Source of the DNA: Streptomyces sp. AW19M42
GTDB lineage: Bacteria; Actinomycetota; Actinomycetes; Streptomycetales; Streptomycetaceae
Assembly (NCBI GenBank): GCA_000470535.1
Contig: CBRG010000096.1
Location: 54,604 to 118,603, forward strand
Direction of reading: 5' to 3'
DNA: 64,000 nucleotides
The notes beneath the pieces are model-generated. The model did no database searches and was not told the origin of the DNA. It saw only the letters and a list, made by a program, of their open reading frames with translations. Of the stretch, positions 1 to 8,168 are shown one piece after another (position 1 is the first letter of the stretch; the number at the start of each line of letters is the position of its first letter). A program made the position numbers and the translations under genes.

Positions 1-6
1 GAATCC

Positions 7-1035
7 TTGCGGTCCGACGCCAACATCGCGGGACCGATGACCGATCCGGTCCCCGGCCCCCGATCCGAATCGGCGGTGGATGGTGTTTCACGTGAAACAC
101 CGCCACCGATGGACGACACACCCATCGGTCGCGCGGCCCAGCTGGCGGTCGAGGCTCTCGGCCGCGCCGGCGAGGGGCTGCCGAGACCTGACCAGACGCG
201 CGTCATGGTGGTGGCCAACCAGAAGGGCGGGGTGGGCAAGACCACCTCGACGGTCAACCTTGCCGCGTCACTAGCCCTCCACGGTGCTCGTGTCCTGGTG
301 GTCGACCTGGACCCGCAGGGGAACGCCTCCACGGCGCTGGGAATCGACCACCACGCCGAGGTCCCGTCGATCTACGACGTTCTGGTAGAGAGCAAGCCGC
401 TCTCCGACGTGGTTCAACCCGTGCCGGACGTCGAAGGTCTCTTCTGCGCCCCAGCGACCATCGATCTCGCCGGTGCGGAGATCGAGTTGGTGTCGCTGGT
501 GGCGCGGGAGAGTCGACTCCAGCGGGCGATCCAGGCTTACGAGCAGCCGCTGGACTACATCCTGATCGACTGCCCGCCCTCACTCGGTCTCCTGACCGTC
601 AACGCCCTGGTGGCCGGTGCCGAGGTGCTGATCCCGATCCAGTGCGAGTACTACGCGCTGGAAGGGCTTGGGCAGCTGCTGCGCAACGTCGACCTCGTGC
701 GGGGGCACCTCAACCCAGAGCTCCATGTGTCGACGATCCTGCTCACCATGTACGACGGCCGGACCAGGCTCGCGTCGCAGGTCGCGGAGGAGGTGCGCAC
801 CCACTTCGGCAAGGAGGTGCTGCGCACCAGCATTCCGCGCTCGGTGCGGATCTCCGAGGCGCCGAGCTACGGGCAGACCGTGCTCACCTACGATCCAGGG
901 TCCAGTGGTTCCTTGTCGTATCTTGAGGCGGCACGTGAGATCGCTCTGCGCGGGGTGGGGTTGCATTACGAGGCGCAGCAGGCCCACACGGGCAGTCGGA
1001 ACAGTCAGCAGAACACTTCGGAGGGGATCCAGTGA
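7..1035 (+). CDS. parA: Chromosome-partitioning ATPase ParA
   Basis: ParA/Soj-type P-loop ATPase that works with ParB and parS to segregate and organise the origin region. The deviant Walker A motif KGGVGKTT is at about residues 73-80, followed by VVDLDPQGN and the DCPPSLG Walker B region. The first 60 or so residues are a poorly conserved extension. The TTG at position 7 is only the first start available in the window, and the true start could lie further left. An exact parS lies inside the gene (85-98) and encodes VSRET. The stop codon overlaps the parB start by 4 bases, indicating translational coupling. Function is secure; only the N-terminus is uncertain. Confidence 0.95.
   Translation: MRSDANIAGPMTDPVPGPRSESAVDGVSRETPPPMDDTPIGRAAQLAVEALGRAGEGLPRPDQTRVMVVANQKGGVGKTTSTVNLAASLALHGARVLVVDLDPQGNASTALGIDHHAEVPSIYDVLVESKPLSDVVQPVPDVEGLFCAPATIDLAGAEIELVSLVARESRLQRAIQAYEQPLDYILIDCPPSLGLLTVNALVAGAEVLIPIQCEYYALEGLGQLLRNVDLVRGHLNPELHVSTILLTMYDGRTRLASQVAEEVRTHFGKEVLRTSIPRSVRISEAPSYGQTVLTYDPGSSGSLSYLEAAREIALRGVGLHYEAQQAHTGSRNSQQNTSEGIQ
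85..98. other. parS site 1 (inside parA)
   Basis: Exact 14-bp palindrome GTTTCACGTGAAAC, the known Streptomyces ParB-binding sequence. It falls in the low-conservation 5' part of parA, so ParB loading here would cover its partner gene's own coding sequence. Confidence 0.95.
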
Positions 1036-2123
1036 GTGAGCGTCGTAGAGGGTTGGGGCGAGGGCTCGGTGCCCTGATTCCCGCCGCTCCGCAGGAGAAG
1101 CCGGTCTCGTCGACCCGGTCCGGTGCGTCCCCTGCCGGGACGGCTCCGGTCATGACGGCCGAGCGGGGAGTGGCGGCCGCCAAGGTGACCTCGCTCGGTG
1201 CGGTGCCGGAGCCGAGTGCCCCTGTTTCGGATTCGGCCGGGGCTGACGGACCGAGTGAGGTGGCGGGGGCGTACTTCGCCGAGATCCTGCTCGACTCCAT
1301 CACGCCGAACCCGCGTCAGCCCCGAGAGGTCTTCGACGAGGACGCGCTTGCCGAGCTGGTGACCTCCATCAAGGAGGTCGGCCTCCTTCAGCCGGTCGTC
1401 GTGCGGCAGACCGGCGCCGACCGCTTCGAGCTCATCATGGGCGAGCGGCGCTGGAGGGCCTGCCGTGAAGCAGGTCTGGAGCGGATCCCCTCCATCGTCC
1501 GGGCCACGGATGACGAGAAGCTCCTCCTGGACGCGCTCCTGGAAAACCTTCACCGGGCTCAGCTCAACCCGTTGGAGGAGGCGGCTGCGTACGACCAGCT
1601 GCTCAAGGAGTTCAAGTGCACGCATGACCAGCTGGCCGACCGCATCGGGCGTTCCCGGCCGCAGGTGTCCAACACCTTGCGTCTGCTGAGGCTGTCGCCT
1701 CCGGTGCAGCGACGGGTCGCTGCCGGGGTGCTCTCGGCTGGACACGCACGTGCGCTGCTTTCGGTGGACGACTCCGAGGAGCAGGACAATCTGGCACACC
1801 GCATCGTGGCCGAGGGCCTCTCGGTGCGTGCGGTCGAGGAGATCGTGACGCTCATGGGCTCCAGGCCCACGAGCGCCTCCAAGGCGAAGGGGCCGCGAGC
1901 CGGCGGCCGGCTGTCGCCGGCGCTGTCCGATCTGGCATCCAGGCTCTCGGACCGCTTCGAGACCCGGGTGAAGGTCGACCTCGGTCAGAAGAAGGGGAAG
2001 ATCGTCGTCGAGTTCGCGTCTATGGAGGATCTGGACCGCATCCTCGGCAGCCTCGCTCCCGGTGAAGGCCGTGTGCTGGATCGCAGTCCGGCGGAGGAGC
2101 CGGCCGAGGAAGACGAGAGCTGA
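1032..2123 (+). CDS. parB: Chromosome-partitioning protein ParB
   Basis: ParB/Spo0J-family CTP-dependent clamp that loads at parS and condenses the origin region. Visible motifs are the RQPRE start of the N-terminal domain (about residue 95), the CTP-binding GERRWRA motif (about 137-143), [14 protein letters not shown], and a helix-turn-helix around residues 198-218 ([20 protein letters not shown]). A C-terminal dimerisation region follows. The first 80 residues are the basic and variable tail. The GTG start overlaps the parA stop. A strong hairpin follows 17 bases after the stop. Confidence 0.96.
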   Translation: MSERRRGLGRGLGALIPAAPQEKPVSSTRSGASPAGTAPVMTAERGVAAAKVTSLGAVPEPSAPVSDSAGADGPSEVAGAYFAEILLDSITPNPRQPREVFDEDALAELVTSIKEVGLLQPVVVRQTGADRFELIMGERRWRACREAGLERIPSIVRATDDEKLLLDALLENLHRAQLNPLEEAAAYDQLLKEFKCTHDQLADRIGRSRPQVSNTLRLLRLSPPVQRRVAAGVLSAGHARALLSVDDSEEQDNLAHRIVAEGLSVRAVEEIVTLMGSRPTSASKAKGPRAGGRLSPALSDLASRLSDRFETRVKVDLGQKKGKIVVEFASMEDLDRILGSLAPGEGRVLDRSPAEEPAEEDES

Positions 2124-2139
2124 CGTTCTGATCGACTCT

Positions 2140-2179
2140 GGGCGGGTTGTGTTCCGGTAGGACGGAACCCAGCCCGCCC
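2140..2179 (+). terminator. parAB terminator hairpin
   Basis: Inverted repeat with 17-base arms (2140-2156 and 2163-2179), two imperfect positions and a 6-base loop, starting 17 bases after parB. The GC-rich stem is followed by a short T-containing tract (TTTGCTCTCTC). Confidence 0.7.
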
Positions 2180-2323
2180 TTTGCTCTCTCTCGGTGTCAG
2201 CTTGATCCCGTCGTGGATACGATGCGTTGTGGTAGGCCACATCCAGTTGACCCGTCTCCGCGAACGGAGTGCACCGCCCGTCGCATGCGATGCGGCGGAC
2301 GAGGGAAGTGAGGAACAGCCTTC

Positions 2324-2941
2324 ATGGGGCGTCGGCTCGCACCGCTCACGCTGGACAACCTCCCTGATCTGCCCGACCGCTGTCGTTCCTGTGTGTTCTG
2401 GGAACTTGATCCGGTGCGCGGGGCGGCCGCGGTCAAGGCCGGTAGGCCAGGGGCGGAGAAGGAGGCCTGGATCTCCGGTGTCCTGCTGGAGTGGGGGTCC
2501 TGCGGCCGTGTTGTCTACGTCGATGATGTTCCGGTCGGCTTCGTGCTCTACGCACCGCCGGCCTACGTCCCGAGGGCTTCGTCCTTTCCGACCAGTCCGG
2601 TCTCCCCCGACGCAGTTCAGCTGATGACTGCCTTGATCCTGCCGGGGTACCAGGGGCAGGGTCTCGGACGGGTCATGGTGCAGACCGTTGCCAAGGATCT
2701 GCTCAGTCGGGGATTCAAGGCGATCGAAGCGTTCGCGGACGCCCGTTGGAAGGAACCTGCCTGTGTGCTGCCCGCGGATCATCTGCTGGCAGTGGGCTTC
2801 AAGACCGTACGAACGCATCCGTCTCATCCGCGGCTGCGGCTGGAGCTGCGTACGACCCTCTCGTGGAAAGAGGACGTAGAGCTGGCGTTGGACCGGCTGC
2901 TGGGTGCGGTCCAGAAGGAGCCGGTGTTGCGCCCGCTGTGA
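2324..2941 (+). CDS. GNAT-family N-acetyltransferase
   Basis: Protein of 205 residues with a GNAT acetyl-CoA-binding signature, LPGYQGQGLGRVMVQ at about residues 105-119. The substrate is unknown. The N-terminal part contains a CxxC-like cysteine pair (RCRSCVFWELD). It lies between parAB and convergent trxA, the same relative position as a conserved acetyltransferase gene beside parB in other actinomycetes, including mycobacteria. The ATG at 2324 follows GAGGAACAGCCTTC, a reasonable ribosome-binding site. Confidence 0.85.
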   Translation: MGRRLAPLTLDNLPDLPDRCRSCVFWELDPVRGAAAVKAGRPGAEKEAWISGVLLEWGSCGRVVYVDDVPVGFVLYAPPAYVPRASSFPTSPVSPDAVQLMTALILPGYQGQGLGRVMVQTVAKDLLSRGFKAIEAFADARWKEPACVLPADHLLAVGFKTVRTHPSHPRLRLELRTTLSWKEDVELALDRLLGAVQKEPVLRPL

Positions 2942-2982
2942 TTCGGTCGGCCCACAGAGGCGCCGCATGTAGGTGCCGTGAA

Positions 2983-3024
2983 ACGTGAAACGGGCCCACC
3001 CCGAGGGGTGGGCCCGTTTCACGT
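2983..3024. terminator. Bidirectional terminator hairpin with parS in its stem
   Basis: Perfect inverted repeat: left arm 2983-3002, right arm 3005-3024, with only 2 bases between. It lies between the convergent acetyltransferase (+) and trxA (-), so it can act in both directions. The right arm overlaps the first nine bases of the parS at 3016-3029. Confidence 0.75.
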
Positions 3025-3029
3025 GAAAC
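3016..3029. other. parS site 2 (in terminator)
   Basis: Exact GTTTCACGTGAAAC between convergent genes, overlapping the right arm of the terminator hairpin. A near-copy (GTGAAACGTGAAAC, 2978-2991) sits on the opposite arm. Confidence 0.95.
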
Positions 3030-3048
3030 ATCAGGCAGCGGTTCTGCC

Positions 3049-3381
3049 TTATTCGGCGATGAAGCCTTCGAGGTCGCGAAGGATCGCGGCCTTCGGCTTG
3101 GCGCCGACGATGGTCTTGGCGACCTCGCCGTCCTGGTAGACGTTCAGCGTCGGGATGGACATGACGCCGTACTTGGCAGCGGTGGCCGGGTTCTCGTCGA
3201 TGTTGAGCTTGACGATCTCGATCCGGTCGCCGTGCTCAGCCGCGATTGCCTCCAGGGAGGGGGCGATCTGGCGGCACGGACCGCACCAGGCAGCCCAGAA
3301 GTCCACCAGTACGGGCTTGTCGCTCTTCAGGACGACCTCGTCGAACGAGTCGTCAGTCACGTTCTTCAGCGCGCCGGCCAC
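3049..3381 (-). CDS. trxA: Thioredoxin
   Basis: Cytoplasmic thioredoxin of 110 residues, the usual length. It carries the redox motif WCGPC with catalytic Cys33 and Cys36 and the conserved cis-proline loop (MSIPTLN) near residue 77. It reduces protein disulfides using electrons from the upstream reductase. The GTG start has a good ribosome-binding site (AAGGAGG). The gap to trxB is 42 bases, consistent with a trxB-trxA operon driven from the promoter at 4464-4490. Confidence 0.97.
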   Translation of the reverse strand: MAGALKNVTDDSFDEVVLKSDKPVLVDFWAAWCGPCRQIAPSLEAIAAEHGDRIEIVKLNIDENPATAAKYGVMSIPTLNVYQDGEVAKTIVGAKPKAAILRDLEGFIAE

Positions 3382-3423
3382 GGCGGCCTCCTTAACTTCG
3401 CGGGGGTGTGGGTGAGGCTTGGA

Positions 3424-4386
3424 TCAGACGGTGGCTGCGGCGGCGTTCTCGTCGTCGGCAAGCGCGGCAAGGAAGCGCTCGGCGTCGAGTGCGGCGGAGC
3501 AGCCGGTGCCAGCAGCGGTGATGGCCTGCCGGTAGGTGTGGTCAACGACATCGCCTGCGCCGAAGACACCAATGAGGTTCGTACGCGTCGAGGGAGCCTG
3601 GACCTTGAGGTAGCCCTCGTCGTCGAGGTCGAGCTGGCCCTTGAAGAGCTCGGTGCGCGGGTCATGGCCGACTGCGATGAACAGGCCGGTAACGGGGAGC
3701 TCGGAGGTCTCACCGGTCTTGGTGTTGCGCAGGGTCAGACCGGACAGCTTCTGCTCGCCGTGCACCCCGGCGACCTCGCTGTCCCAGGCGAACTTGATCT
3801 TCGGGTCTGCGAAGGCGCGGTCCTGCATGGCCTTGGAGGCCCGCAGAGAGTCGCGGCGGTGGACGATGGTGACTGACTTGGCGAAGCGGGAGAGGAACGT
3901 TGCCTCCTCCATCGCGGTGTCGCCGCCGCCGACCACGGCGATGTCCTGGTCCTTGAAGAAGAACCCGTCGCAGGTCGCGCACCAGGAGACGCCGCGTCCG
4001 GAGAGGGCGTCCTCGTTGGGCAGACCGAGCTTGCGGTGCTGCGACCCGGTGGTGACGATGACGGCCTTGGCGCGGTGCACCGTTCCCGCGGTGTCGGTGA
4101 CGGTCTTGATGTCACCGGTGAGGTCTACGGAGATCACGTCGTCGGGGACCAGCTCGGCACCGAACCGCTCGGCCTGGGCGCGCATGTTGTCCATGAGCTC
4201 CGGGCCCATGATTCCGTCCTGGAATCCGGGGAAGTTCTCCACGTCGGTCGTGTTCATCAGCGCGCCACCGGCGGTGACGGCGCCCTCGAAGACCAGCGGC
4301 TTCAGAGAGGCGCGCGCGGTGTACAGCGCGGCTGTGTAGCCCGCTGGGCCTGAGCCGATGATGATCACATTACGCACGTCGCTCAC
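3424..4386 (-). CDS. trxB: Thioredoxin reductase (NADPH)
   Basis: FAD-dependent reductase of about 320 residues that passes electrons from NADPH to thioredoxin. Motifs in order: FAD-binding GSGPAG near the N-terminus (about 11-16), redox-active CATCDG (about 135-140), NADPH-binding GGGDTAMEE (about 150), and the C-terminal FAD motif GVFGAGDV. I chose the GTG at 4386 ([10 protein letters not shown]) because GAGGAAG lies just upstream. An in-frame extension to 4446 adds residues that do not resemble the family. It lies upstream of trxA in an apparent operon. Confidence 0.96.
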   Translation of the reverse strand: MSDVRNVIIIGSGPAGYTAALYTARASLKPLVFEGAVTAGGALMNTTDVENFPGFQDGIMGPELMDNMRAQAERFGAELVPDDVISVDLTGDIKTVTDTAGTVHRAKAVIVTTGSQHRKLGLPNEDALSGRGVSWCATCDGFFFKDQDIAVVGGGDTAMEEATFLSRFAKSVTIVHRRDSLRASKAMQDRAFADPKIKFAWDSEVAGVHGEQKLSGLTLRNTKTGETSELPVTGLFIAVGHDPRTELFKGQLDLDDEGYLKVQAPSTRTNLIGVFGAGDVVDHTYRQAITAAGTGCSAALDAERFLAALADDENAAAATV

Positions 4387-4463
4387 GGGTTTCTTCCTCG
4401 TCTCTGCAGACTGCCTACTGTCCACGCCTACTGGGGGTCGGTTCAACGACTCTCACCCCACCC

Positions 4464-4490
4464 AACGGATCCTACGGGGGATGCATTCCC
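4464..4490 (-). promoter_or_regulatory. Sigma-R-type promoter of trxBA
   Basis: Read on the minus strand, GGGAAT (4490-4485), 18 bases, then GTT (4466-4464). This matches the known sigma-R consensus GGGAAT-N18/19-GTT for thiol-oxidative-stress promoters in Streptomyces. It sits about 80 bases upstream of the chosen trxB start. The match is seen directly; the sigma assignment is inferred from the consensus. Confidence 0.8.
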
Positions 4491-4520
4491 GACGTGCCCG
4501 GGGCGGCATCGGCGTGATGT

Positions 4521-5501
4521 TCAGGGGCGGGCGTAGGCGTGCGTCAACAGGAGCTTCCCCTTGGCTGCGGGGTCCGCACCGACGCATGCGGCATCGACGA
4601 CATAGGCCTCGACCCGGGTCGTGTCGGTGGGGTGCGGAAGGACGACGAGGAAGGCGTCAGCACCTTGGTAGGTGCCCTTCTCGACAGCGAGGACGGCGGT
4701 GTTCCGCCCTATCCCCCGCTCTACACAGGAAGGGACGGTCACCACGGGAGCCCGAAGCGGCGCCTGCGGCGATGCCGAGCCGGGAGGCTCGGTCTCCGGC
4801 GAGGACTTCGTGTCCATCGAAGGTGCCTGGTCCTGGCCCGCTGACTTCGATGGATCCGACGGGTGCGTGCCGGAGCGCAGAAGACTGTGGACACGCTCCT
4901 GGACCGTGGACTGCGAGAACGCCTGCGAGTCGGACTTCTTGGCGCTGGTTCCGTGGTCCGAGGCACTGACGTCGGCGGAGTTGTGTGACGTGGGGACGTT
5001 CTGTAGCAGGAAGACGCTCACACCGACGACGGCGGCTCCCAGCGCGGTACCGAGTACCGCCCTGCGGCGGCGTCGCCGCGCCGGGCGACGGCCGGGACCG
5101 GTGGCGGCACGTGCATGCCCGGCCGGGCGGTCCGCGAGCTCCTGCCCGGTGGCGGCCGGCTCTGTTTCACGTGAAACATCTGCCTCCGCGTCATGTGAGA
5201 CATCTGTCTTCGCGCGTGAACCTTCCGCCTCCCGGCCGGATGCGCCGGCAACGGCACGCGCTTCGGCGGCGAGGGCGGCGTCGATGCGGTCCGCTATGTC
5301 GATGGGCATGGCCTGCGGGGCAGGCATGGAGCCCAACAGGCTGCGGATCTCCTCCAGCGAGGCCTGGACGTCGGAGCAGAGCTCGCAGCCGTCCACGTGG
5401 CGGCGGACATCAGCGGTGCGGGGTGCTGAGAGTACGCCTTCGGTGAGGTCCGAGATCTCTGAGACGTCCGGGTGCTGGGTCGCGTCGGTTGTCGATGTCA
5501 T
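4521..5501 (-). CDS. Anti-sigma factor (zinc-finger type), partner of SigM
   Basis: Predicted membrane-anchored anti-sigma factor of 326 residues. The N-terminal cytoplasmic domain has the ZAS-type motif His35-x3-Cys39-x2-Cys42. A long low-complexity stretch follows, then one membrane segment around residues 145-167 (VLGTALGAAVVGVSVFLL), and an extracellular region with two cysteines near the C-terminus. The ATG start (GGAGGTGG upstream) overlaps the sigM stop as ATGA, so the two are translationally coupled and probably made in a fixed ratio. An exact parS lies inside the gene. Mycobacteria keep a sigM-rsmA-trxB-trxA arrangement, which supports the role. Confidence 0.85.
   Translation of the reverse strand: MTSTTDATQHPDVSEISDLTEGVLSAPRTADVRRHVDGCELCSDVQASLEEIRSLLGSMPAPQAMPIDIADRIDAALAAEARAVAGASGREAEGSRAKTDVSHDAEADVSRETEPAATGQELADRPAGHARAATGPGRRPARRRRRRAVLGTALGAAVVGVSVFLLQNVPTSHNSADVSASDHGTSAKKSDSQAFSQSTVQERVHSLLRSGTHPSDPSKSAGQDQAPSMDTKSSPETEPPGSASPQAPLRAPVVTVPSCVERGIGRNTAVLAVEKGTYQGADAFLVVLPHPTDTTRVEAYVVDAACVGADPAAKGKLLLTHAYARP
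5164..5177. other. parS site 3 (inside anti-sigma gene)
   Basis: Exact GTTTCACGTGAAAC in the low-complexity linker of the anti-sigma gene, encoding VSRET around residue 109. A degenerate copy (CATGTGAGAC) follows about 15 bases later. Confidence 0.95.
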
Positions 5502-6208
5502 GTGCGTCCACCTCCGCCCTTCACTCCAGCTGGATCGCTTGTTCCCGCGTCTCGGGGCCCCGCTGCCGGTGGGACGGATGTTCTCGCCGTCCGGTTCCGT
5601 CCTGCCTCCCGCTCGACGCTGCTCCCGGCTTCCCCGCGGAGATGTGTGAGCAGCGGGGCCAGTCTGGCGCGGCCCCGGGCGCAGCGGCTCTTCACAGTGC
5701 CGACAGGCACGTCGAGGATGCGACCTGCCTCTGCCACCGGATACCCCTGCATATCGACGAGGACGAGGGCCGCACGCTGCTCGGCGGGGAGGGTGGCGAG
5801 GGCCGCGAACAGTTCGCGGTGCAGGTCCTGCCGCTCGGCCGGCGCCTCGGCGGACTCGTGCGGCTCCAGAAGCTGGTCGAGCCGCTCCGGGTCGTTGACG
5901 GGAGAGGTCTTCCGGGAGGACGCCTTGCGGACCCGGTCGAGACAGGCGTTGACGGTGATGCGGTGCAGCCAGGTGGTCACGGCGGACTGGCCGCGGAAGG
6001 TGTGGGCGGCGCGAAAGGCGGAGACGAGGGCGTCCTGCACGGCGTCGGCCGCTTCCTCGCGGTCGCCCAGCGTGCGCAGCGCCACGGCCCACAGCCGGTC
6101 GCGATGACGTCGTGCGAGCTCACCGAAGGCATCGGGGTCACCGGCTACGTGCTGAGCCAACAGATCCTGGTCGGTGTTCGAACGAAGGTCATCAGCCATT
6201 GGCGCCAC
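5498..6208 (-). CDS. sigM: ECF RNA polymerase sigma factor SigM
   Basis: Group 4 (ECF) sigma factor of 236 residues. Region 2 spans about residues 15-90 (TLGDREEAADAVQDALVSAFR is part of it). Region 4 spans about 135-185 with the helix-turn-helix MQGYPVAEAGRILDVPVGTV. The C-terminal tail is basic and glycine-rich. The start is either GTG 6208 or ATG 6199, with AAGGGGGG just upstream. It is co-translated with the anti-sigma factor by stop/start overlap. The synteny sigM - anti-sigma - trxB - trxA matches mycobacterial sigM. Confidence 0.9.
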   Translation of the reverse strand: MAPMADDLRSNTDQDLLAQHVAGDPDAFGELARRHRDRLWAVALRTLGDREEAADAVQDALVSAFRAAHTFRGQSAVTTWLHRITVNACLDRVRKASSRKTSPVNDPERLDQLLEPHESAEAPAERQDLHRELFAALATLPAEQRAALVLVDMQGYPVAEAGRILDVPVGTVKSRCARGRARLAPLLTHLRGEAGSSVEREAGRNRTARTSVPPAAGPRDAGTSDPAGVKGGGGRT

Positions 6209-6306
6209 GATCCCCCCTTCGTTTGTCCACGACCGTACAGGTAGTCCGCCGGCAGGATGAGGTAAGTGCGGGAGACCGATCCCGCCGCTCCGCTGTTCTC
6301 CGATCG

Positions 6307-8040
6307 CTACGGGGATGTCCCCAGGAACGAGACATCGGTTATGGCTTGCTTGTACCCGGCCTGGCTGTACTGATCGCTTGCGGCGTGCGGTACGGCGGTA
6401 ACCCAGAGAAGTACGTAGCGCGTCTTCTGAGGGCTCTCCGCCTGAGGCTTCGTCATGGTGCTCGAAGCCTCCGACGTAGCGATCTTCCTCATCGAACTGA
6501 CGGGCTCCGTGGGTGCCAGCGAGTCCACTGCATACAGCGAGATGGTGGTGTGATCGCCTCCGTACCGGAGCGAAATGGAAGCGCCGGAGACGTTCTGGGG
6601 CGAGCCGAGATCGTAAACGATGCCGACACCCTGCTTGAACGGGGCCAGGGTCGGACCGTCGTAGTAGGTCTTGGTGCGCCAGAACGACGCACTGTCCTTG
6701 TCGTAGGTGCTTCCCACCCCGCCGGTGTTCTGCGGGGACCCGTCCGGAGAGAACTCACTGGCGGTGTGGATGGCCAGCGTTTTCGGTGCCGCCTGTTCGC
6801 CAGCGCCCTTGTCCCCGTCCGGGTTGCTCTGCGTCGTGCCCGGGTTGTCGGACTTGTTGTCGTGGTCCAGGAGGGTCTCCGCGAGCTGCCAGCTGCCGAG
6901 GCCCAGCGCGGCGATGAGTAGTGCGGAGACGGCCCACTTGAGCGCCCTGCCCGTGCGGCTTTGGAGCGGGGGCGGCGGTACGACGTGCACGGTCTGGGTG
7001 GGCGGGGTACCGGGTCCGGCCGGGCGGCCGTAGGTGCCCTGCTGGTAGGTCGTCCGCTGGTATTCGGGCGGTGCGGTGAACGTGGGCTCGGGCGGGCGGA
7101 TACGCGGCATTGCCGCGACGGCCTTGGCCAGTTCGTCGGGCGTGGTGCACGGCTGCTCCTGACGGGAGGCCGTGGCACCGTCGTTGGCGAGCGCCCGCAT
7201 GGCGATCTCGGAGAGGCCGCGGTGGACGCCGGCCCGAACCTGGTCGGGCGGGATCAGGCCCACGCCCTTGGGGAGCCCTGTGAGGCCGTAGGCGTCGCTC
7301 TCGTACGGCCAGCGCTGGGTCAGCGCGGCGTAGAGCAGGGCGCCGATCGCTTCGGTGTCGGCGCGCTGGGGGCCCTCGGAGGTGATGCCGCGCAGTGCCG
7401 CGTTCACCGCGAGACCGCGGATCCGGTACTGACCGGAGGAGCTGCGGAGCACCGCGCCGGGAGTGAGCCGCAGATGGGCCAGTCCCTCGCGGTGCGCGGC
7501 TGCCATGGCCTGGGAGATCTGGCTGACGAGCTGGTAGGCGTCGTGGGCGTCCATCGGTCCCGCGCCCAGCAGCGCGGTGAGCTCGGTGGCGTCCGGAAGC
7601 CATTCGTGGACGACGTAGACGAGGTCGTTCTCCTCCACGGCGTCGAGGACCTGCACGAAGCGGGGGTCGCCAAGCAGCGCGGAGGAACGGGCCGCGGCCA
7701 GCACGGAACGGGCTCTCGGGTGGTCTGCGGGGAGGAGATGGACGCCCACCGCGCGGCGCAGTTTCTCATCGACGGCGCGCCAGCTGCTGAACCCGTCCAG
7801 ACGGGTGACGCACTCCTCCAGCCGGTAGCGCCCGGCGAGTTTGTGACCGCTGTGCAGATCAGGGGAAGACATGGTGGCGTCGGCGTCCACCGGTTCGTCC
7901 ACCGCTTCCTGGGGGCCTGCGCCCGTTGAATCCTGGGCTTCTGCCGTGCCGTCGGTCGTGGCCTCGTCCGCCTTGGCGGACAGCGGCTTGTCGCCGCTGT
8001 TGTCGGCCACGTCAACGGCAGCCGTGCTACGTTCCGCCAC
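6307..8040 (-). CDS. Membrane pseudokinase with extracellular sugar-binding-like domain
   Basis: Protein of 577 residues. After an acidic, Ala/Thr-rich N-terminus there is a Ser/Thr-kinase-like fold (about 70-320) that lacks the catalytic residues: the HRD loop reads AHLRLTPGAVL and the DFG position reads RIRGLAV. One membrane segment follows (about 365-390, WAVSALLIAALGLGSWQLAETLL), then an extracellular domain of about 185 residues resembling a discoidin/galactose-binding jelly roll. In Mycobacterium tuberculosis the equivalent pseudokinase and extracellular domain are fused to MviN/MurJ; here they are a separate gene immediately downstream of murJ. It probably modulates peptidoglycan precursor export, as an inactive phospho-regulated scaffold. 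Confidence 0.85.
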   Translation of the reverse strand: MAERSTAAVDVADNSGDKPLSAKADEATTDGTAEAQDSTGAGPQEAVDEPVDADATMSSPDLHSGHKLAGRYRLEECVTRLDGFSSWRAVDEKLRRAVGVHLLPADHPRARSVLAAARSSALLGDPRFVQVLDAVEENDLVYVVHEWLPDATELTALLGAGPMDAHDAYQLVSQISQAMAAAHREGLAHLRLTPGAVLRSSSGQYRIRGLAVNAALRGITSEGPQRADTEAIGALLYAALTQRWPYESDAYGLTGLPKGVGLIPPDQVRAGVHRGLSEIAMRALANDGATASRQEQPCTTPDELAKAVAAMPRIRPPEPTFTAPPEYQRTTYQQGTYGRPAGPGTPPTQTVHVVPPPPLQSRTGRALKWAVSALLIAALGLGSWQLAETLLDHDNKSDNPGTTQSNPDGDKGAGEQAAPKTLAIHTASEFSPDGSPQNTGGVGSTYDKDSASFWRTKTYYDGPTLAPFKQGVGIVYDLGSPQNVSGASISLRYGGDHTTISLYAVDSLAPTEPVSSMRKIATSEASSTMTKPQAESPQKTRYVLLWVTAVPHAASDQYSQAGYKQAITDVSFLGTSP

Positions 8041-8168
8041 CGTCGTTCCTGCCTCCCCATCCGTTGCGCGATGCCAGCCAGCTCTGCACAGTCACGCCAA
8101 TTGTGCCCATACTCCGGCACCATGCACGACACGCAGGGACCGGAGATGGTTGTGCGGGCCGGTGATCT

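Noticed and set aside
4521..6092. A 523-codon frame treated as one protein
   Set aside because: The N-terminal half is an antisense-like shadow of sigM; the real anti-sigma gene starts at 5501.
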